NCBI GenBank assembly: GCA_003194525.1 | Contig: NBIV01000202.1 | Location: 62,001 to 126,000, forward strand | Reading direction: 5' to 3' | Length of the DNA: 64,000 nt | DNA from: Gracilariopsis chorda | Taxonomy: Eukaryota; Rhodophyta; Florideophyceae; Gracilariales; Gracilariaceae | Part shown: positions 58,548 through 64,000 of the stretch, piece after piece | Numbering within the stretch: position 1 is the first letter of the stretch | Layout of the letters: each line of letters begins with the position of its first letter | The notes under the pieces: model-generated | What the model was told of the DNA's origin: nothing | The model's database searches: none | The model's input: only the letters and a program-made list of their open reading frames with translations | Program-made: the position numbers and the translations under genes

Positions 58548-59280
58548 TGTTGAAGTGTTGAACTCTACAAGTAGTCGAGTGCCCTGCCAGCCCCCACAGA
58601 AGGTGTCAGCTTGGTCCAAAACCAAAACTTCAGGGGACGATGGACACTTTTGGAGCCCCTCGCTCCAAAAGGGCATATGCGCCTCTGCTCAAACCCAACG
58701 TGAAATGGCAATGTGATTGGCTACTGCAAAATGCTATATGCATTGTATACCGTACAAGTGTTATGGAGTGTATGGTACTGGATTGCGGATATGCACAAGT
58801 GGAGCAATGTGGTTGGTCCAAGTGTGCGCGCAGTAGACGGTTGTGCTGCAATGCCGAAGATGCGAATGGGAGCTGTATTGGGTGATTTGGGACAATGTGC
58901 GTTTGCGGGCTGCGCGGAGGGGTTGGAGTGCCAGGATGGTAATTGTTGTTTTTTTAGAGCTGGTTCCAGATCAAGGGACTGGCAATGGATTTGCCGCATT
59001 GATTGATTTAGTTATTTGAAATTGTGACCCTCTAGATTGTGCGCGCTTTTCGTGTACACCTGCACACACGAATAACGTGTAGTGTAATGGTGCCATAACC
59101 GCTGTCGCTTGCTGCGACGACGGTGAAGTGTGTGCGGTAGGGTATATGTAGATTGGCTTTGCCTGCTGTCGAGTAAACTGGTTGAATAAGGCTGACCACC
59201 TTCCTTGTTTTATTTTCTTGTTTCTTCTTCCTCCCGTTGTTTCTTCCCTTTTGTTTTCATAACCCGCGTGCGTTTAAACA
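58548..59280 (+). repeat. Copia 3' LTR (733 bp)
   Basis: Starts TGTTGAAGTGTTG and ends GCGTTTAAACA. An equally long, nearly identical copy in inverted orientation lies at 62,231-62,963. Confidence 0.88.
58671..58740 (+). promoter_or_regulatory. Conserved LTR upstream module
   Basis: GGGCATATGCG, CAAACCCAACGTGAAA and GTGATTGGCTACTGCA in the same order and spacing as in the other copia LTRs; the second CATATG is here CTATATG. Confidence 0.6.
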
Positions 59281-62230
59281 TAGTTTCACACCTAACAAAT
59301 GGCCATTGGAGTCCATGTTACAGCCTAATTCAACACCAAGATAGATTCTGACACGGGTCTCAACACGTAGGTCATACAGTGACTTGAGCTCCTCCACTAT
59401 GTGGGAACGTTGTTCAGCAGTTGGCGTAAATATGAGAAGGTCATCTACGTATACCAGGATGTATGCGTAAGTGTTGCCGGCTAGTTTGCGCCTGAAAACA
59501 CATGGTGCACTGGGTATTTCTTCAAAACCTACGCCTGTAATTTCCGTGCTGAACCTCGTGTGCCATGCCAGATGAGCCTGCTTAAGCCCGTATTTCGCCT
59601 TTAGCAGTTTGTAGCATTGTGACTTGAGACCAGGAATGCCACGCGGTGACATCACCCACACATCTTCTTTTAGTTCACCATTAAGGAACGCTGTCCCTAT
59701 GTCAACCTGTGCAACAAACATCTGCATACACAACATCAGGTACAGGAACATGCGAACCAAATTGAACGAAACAACTGGTGCATACGTCTCTAAGTAGTCC
59801 TGACCATATGACTGCTGGCTGCCCCCAGCCACTATTGCTCTAAATCGGTCAACGGAGTCATCTGCGTCACGTTTCACCTTCAGTATGACATGCTTTGGTA
59901 GTGGCTCGGACTTTGGTGAGTCATCAGGAATCCATGTAGCCTTGTATTCTAAAGATGCCAACTCTTCATCAATGGCATTTAGCCATTGCTCTCTTTCAGT
60001 TAGGGTGGCAGACAGTGCTTGCTTTAGTGTGGGACCATCACTAGTGGTCACCTCAACCTCAGATTTGGCAGTGCCAGCCATATGCCACCAGCGTTGTGGT
60101 GCACGCCTTGTGCGACGAGGATACCGTGACTGTGACTCAGAGTCAATATTTTCATGTTCAATGTCACCTCCATCGTCATTTGACTGCTCTTCATCACTTG
60201 AACTGTCCTCGGCAGCATCAACGTTCACTGTTGCAGGGTCAACCATAATGTCTGTTGGTGCCTCAGGGTGGTCTATTGTACCATTTTCTGAGTTTGACAT
60301 GATGTTCTCAACATCATCAACAGAGAATTCATCCGAACTGATGCTATCCATATCGTTCTCAGAATGATAAGTACTATCTGATGTGCTTTCGTCATCATAT
60401 AGTTATTGAGATATGGTGCACTAGGGAACCTAGATTCATCAAAAGTGACATGACGGGACCTTACTATTCGAGGAATATCGTCGTCATCAGTAACTAGGAC
60501 CTCATAAACACCATGCTCCAGAGTCTGCAAGTACACTCCCTCAAGTGCACGAGACTCGAACTTGGTGCCCGGGTTCATTTTTAATACATATGCGGCACAT
60601 CCAAATACTCTGACGTACTTCAAAAAAGCCCTGGTTTCAGTCATTAGCACATACGGTGTTACGCCAGTGGTGGAGTGCGGCACTCTATTGCGAACATAAA
60701 TAACATGTTCCAGTGCATATGACCACAAACATTCTGGAAGATTTGCTTGAATGACCAAAGCTCGGGCAGCTTCACCCATAGTGCGATTGATGCGCTCTGC
60801 AATAGCGTTATGTTTCGGGGTATACGGTGGAGAAAACAATACCTCCTGGAGACCATTCTTGGGATTCTCTTGCAAGGCAATGTAATATTATGCATTGTCA
60901 GAGTGCACCTTTCGAATGAGCACATGCTCTCCTCCAAGCTGTTTGAGCTTCTGCCTCACATCCAAGAACACTTGTGCAATCTCAGACCTATGCATCATGA
61001 ACCCAATTACTGCATATCGCGAGTGATCATCCACAAATCCAGATGCATACCGGAATCGATCTGGGAACGATGGCACTAATGGACCCATAATGTCTGAGTG
61101 CACAATGTCTCCAACGTTGTCAGATCTTTTAAATTTGCCCAGAAATGGCAGTTTATATGCTTTGCCAAGCCGACACGATCGACATATCTCCTCCATGCAC
61201 TTGAGTTTTGGGACTCCGTCGACATGTTCATTAACCTTTTGTACGTCATGCTCATTCATATGTGCCAGTCTGCGATGCCACAATGTACTTGTGCTGTCGT
61301 CTGTTGCAGAAAGCATCTTGGATGTATCCCAATGGTCAATGGGGTTGGGTAGCATGTATAGACGGGAACGATAATGACGAGTCCCACGTCCAATGTCATA
61401 CCCGTCCTCATGTTGTAGGGTTACCTCCTTACCACAGAACAGTGACTGGATACCCTTGTCAGCTAAGCGACCTACAGATACTAGGTTATATCCAAGATTC
61501 CGAACTAGCAGCACTTTCGACAACCTGAGGTTCACATCCGAGAAGGGTAGTATGACATCTCCTTGTTGCGCGGCATTAACCGTGGTGTTGTCAGCTAGCT
61601 CAATTGTCTTCTCTGGTATGTCAATCAGTGTGTCCTGAACGAACGCAGATACAGAACAGAAGAAATGAGACGTAGCACGACTGTCCGCATAAGTGTCGAT
61701 GTGACTAATAGCTTGCGGTACCACTGAAGACTTCTCACTAGCAACACCAACAATCTCAACTTTGGACGCTCTACTTGATGACATCCCAGAACGCTTTGGC
61801 TTCCCAACTGCGTTCACCCTCAGCTGGTCCAAGATTGCTTGTGGCAGATGGTTGTCAGGGTTGTCTGGATTCACGTGACATCGGTCTTGAGTATGTCCAT
61901 CACGGTCGCAGAAGGTGCAGTGATAGCCGTTTCTGCTTCCAGCAGCATACGCACGACCAGTGTGGTCGTTAACAGTGGTCGAATCTGACGCGTTACCATC
62001 ATTTTCATTACCAATCGATGATCTGATGTGTCCACTTATTCGGGCACCACCCTTGTACCTGTTCTTTTTGCCATTACGACCTCTACTAAAACTACCTGAA
62101 CCCATTTGACGAGCATTATATTCATCAATCAGGGTTGTCGCCACATAGTCCCATGTCAGTTCGGAGATCTCCTTGGTCCTAAGTGCTGCTGCAATTGACT
62201 TCAAAGAGCAGTTGGGGTCAATAGAGGCCA
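59281..62230 (-). mobile_element. Copia fossil in inverted orientation (gag part, PR, INT, RT part)
   Basis: On the minus strand: gag (62,230 to about 61,810; zinc knuckle CTFCDRDGHTQDRCH), protease (about 61,740-61,560), integrase (about 61,400-60,430; HRRLAHMNEHDVQ, HSDIMGPLVPSFPDR, KHNAIAERINRTMGE) and reverse transcriptase (about 60,000-59,281; QVDIGTAFLNGELKED, YVDDLLIF). It belongs to a copia subgroup related to, but distinct from, the array. It fills the spacer of the large inverted repeat. Partial, with about two or three breaks. Confidence 0.85.
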
Positions 62231-62963
62231 TGTGGAAACGCCTGCGGGTTATGAAAACAAAAGGGAAGAAACAACGGGAGGAAGAAGAAACAAGAAAATA
62301 AAACAAGGAAGGTTGTCAGCCTTATCCGACCAGTTTACTCGACAGCATGCAAAGCCAATCTACATATACCCTACCGCACACACTTCACCGTCGTCGCAGC
62401 AAGCGACAGCGGTGGTTGCACCATTACACTACACGTTATTCGTGTGTGCAGGTGTACACGAAAAGCGCGCACAATCTAGAGGGTCAAGATTTCAAATAAC
62501 TAAATCAATCAATGCGGCAAATCCATTGCCAGTCCCTTGATCTGGAACCAGCTCTAAAAAATCAACAATTACCATCCTGGCACTCCAACCCCTCCGCGCA
62601 GCCCGCAAACGCACATTGTCCCAAATCACCCAATACAGCTCCCATTCGCATCTTCGGCATTGCAGCACAACCGTCTACTTCGCGCACACTTGGACCAACC
62701 ACATTGCTCCACTTGTGCATATCCGCAATCCAGTACCATACACTCCATAACACTTGTACGGTATACAATGCATATAGCATTTTGCAGTAGCCAATCACAT
62801 TGCCATTTCACGTTGGGTTTGAGCAGAGGCGCATATGCGCTTTTGGAGCGAGGGGCTCCAAAAGTGCCCATCGTCCCCTGAATGTTTGGGTTTGGACCAA
62901 GCTGACACCTTCTGTGGGGGTTGGCCAGGCACTCGACCACTTTTAGAGTTCAGCACTTCAACA
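62231..62963 (-). repeat. Copia LTR (733 bp), inverted copy
   Basis: Reverse complement of the LTR at 58,548-59,280 with the same length and few differences. Its TG end lies next to the RNase H end of the right-hand copia copy. Confidence 0.88.
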
Positions 62964-64000
62964 CTCCTCCTCGAGTTCCTGTCCAAGACCAAGCCGTTTG
63001 AGAATTGCTTTAACACTCATACGTCCCAATGGCTTGGTGAGTAAATCGGCATCATTCAGCTCACTTGGGACGTATTGAACACTAATCACATTGTCTCTTA
63101 TGAGATCTCGGATAAAGTGAACGTTTACATCAATGTGCGTAGCACGACTAGAAGGAAACCTTTCACCACCAGCCCACTCCAATGCGCACTGGTTGTCAGA
63201 GTGTAGAGGAACCAAAGGTTTCATGTCGAAGCCGCGTTCCCGTAGCACACGAGCAACCAATACCACTTCCTGTGCAGCCAAAGTCAGAGCATAGTACTCC
63301 GCCTCGCCAGTTGAAAGCGCAACTGACGCTTGTTTTCTACCACCATACCAGCAGGTTGCTGACCCAAGTTTAACGATATACCCGGACATCGACTTCCGAC
63401 TCGTAGTATCTCCAGCGTAGTCAAAGTCCACAAAACCATGCAGATCTAGCGATCCAGGCCTGTAGCATAGCCCATGCTGTCGCGTTCCACACAGGTACCT
63501 GAGCACACGCTTCACAGCTTTGTGACACCAAGCGGTAGGAGCACTCTGAAAACGAGCCAGGATGAGAACTGGTGCAAGTATATCCAACCTAGTACGTAGT
63601 GCCAAGTACAGCAGAGACCCGATCATCTGCTGGTACAAATGCACATCCATTGGTGATTTGTCCTCCTCCATTGCTAGAGATGTGAAGAAGCACTCCACCA
63701 CAGGGCTAGGTACTGGCTTAGCGTTCTGGAGACCAAATCGTCGAAGTATACTTTCAATATACAGCGACTGTCCCTGCTTGACACCAAGGAGTTGTACGGC
63801 TGTACCAATCTTCCATGACAGCTCCACGCCAAGGTACAGAGTGATTCGGTTCTCAATGCGGAGGTCATAGAGTGTTTTGAGCTCCTCCAACACCGTAGCC
63901 CGTTGCTCCAGCGTTGGCGTGAACACCAGAATGTCGTCCACATATACTAGTATGTAGGCATAGATGCCATCTCCAAGCTTTCGCTTGAATACGCACGGTG
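62231..64000 (-). mobile_element. Copia copy in inverted orientation (LTR, RNase H, RT), continues beyond window
   Basis: LTR at 62,231-62,963, then RNase H and RT on the minus strand to the right edge (FVDFDYAGDTTSRKSMSGY, LSTGEAEYYALTLAAQE, TFWC/DDILVF region near 63,930). No break is seen in the part inside the window. It is the right arm of the large inverted repeat. Confidence 0.88.

Larger units (their letters stand above)
52160..59280 (+). mobile_element. Long copia copy with full domain set (LTR, gag, PR, INT, RT, RNase H, LTR)
   Basis: Composite 5' LTR (52,160-53,416), primer-binding site (53,417-53,430), leader, gag (54,204 to about 55,240), protease (about 55,260-55,420), integrase (about 55,700-56,550; HRRLAHINACD, HSDILGPLVPSF, KVHSDNAQE, EHNAIAERINRTMEE), reverse transcriptase (about 57,060-57,720; QVDFKTAFLNGELKED, YGLKQAHLAWH, YVDDILVF), RNase H (about 58,070-58,550; FVDFDYAGDTESRKSMSG, ATHIDVNVHFIRDLI) and 3' LTR (58,548-59,280). 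The two LTRs are related but clearly different, so the element is a recombinant. It is broken, with about three breaks. Confidence 0.88.
57511..59280 (+). repeat. Left arm of large inverted repeat
   Basis: The RT end, RNase H and LTR of the long copia copy match 62,231-64,000 in reverse complement over 1,770 bp with no net length difference and, by protein comparison, about 95% identity. The arms probably continue beyond the window. Confidence 0.88.

Overview
This is eukaryotic nuclear DNA with two very different halves. Canonical GT-AG introns, a malectin-type secreted protein, a Myb/SANT-like protein and both Ty1/copia and Ty3/gypsy elements rule out a prokaryote or organelle. Bestrophin-like channels, few short introns, serine/proline-rich wall-type proteins and heavy LTR-retroelement load would fit a red alga or a stramenopile (an oomycete, for example). 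I lean weakly to a red alga; nothing in the window settles it.

Host genes lie only in the first 9.3 kb, all on the minus strand. They are a secreted malectin-domain protein with a long Ser/Pro/Ala repeat tail (running off the left edge), a small secreted Cys-rich protein, and a five-exon gene for an 1806-residue protein made of FIVE consecutive bestrophin-like channel domains. Bestrophins normally work as homopentamers of one-domain subunits, so this gene may encode a pre-assembled pentamer in one chain. It is the most striking feature of the window.

From 9.3 to 13.9 kb there is non-genic DNA holding a pair of diverged 0.22-kb direct repeats, a 0.93-kb element with 41-bp terminal inverted repeats around a SANT-like gene, and an unexplained GC-rich, hairpin-rich island (12.66-13.30 kb).

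From 13.9 kb to the right edge nearly everything is LTR-retroelement fossil. A recently inserted, whole-looking chromodomain Ty3/gypsy element (15,618-21,223) sits inside an older copia copy. A divergent, strongly decayed copia lineage follows (about 22.0-28.9 kb), then a mosaic of related copia pieces in both orientations (28.9-39.6 kb). Next comes a tandem array with an exact 3,907-bp period (39.6-53.4 kb) feeding into a longer copia copy (52.2-59.3 kb). At the right edge that copy is mirrored by a second copy in inverted orientation, giving inverted arms of at least 1.77 kb around a 2.95-kb spacer. Several of the copia copies carry a primer-binding site matching the anticodon arm of initiator tRNA-Met (half-tRNA priming), and the LTRs share a conserved upstream module even where the rest has diverged.
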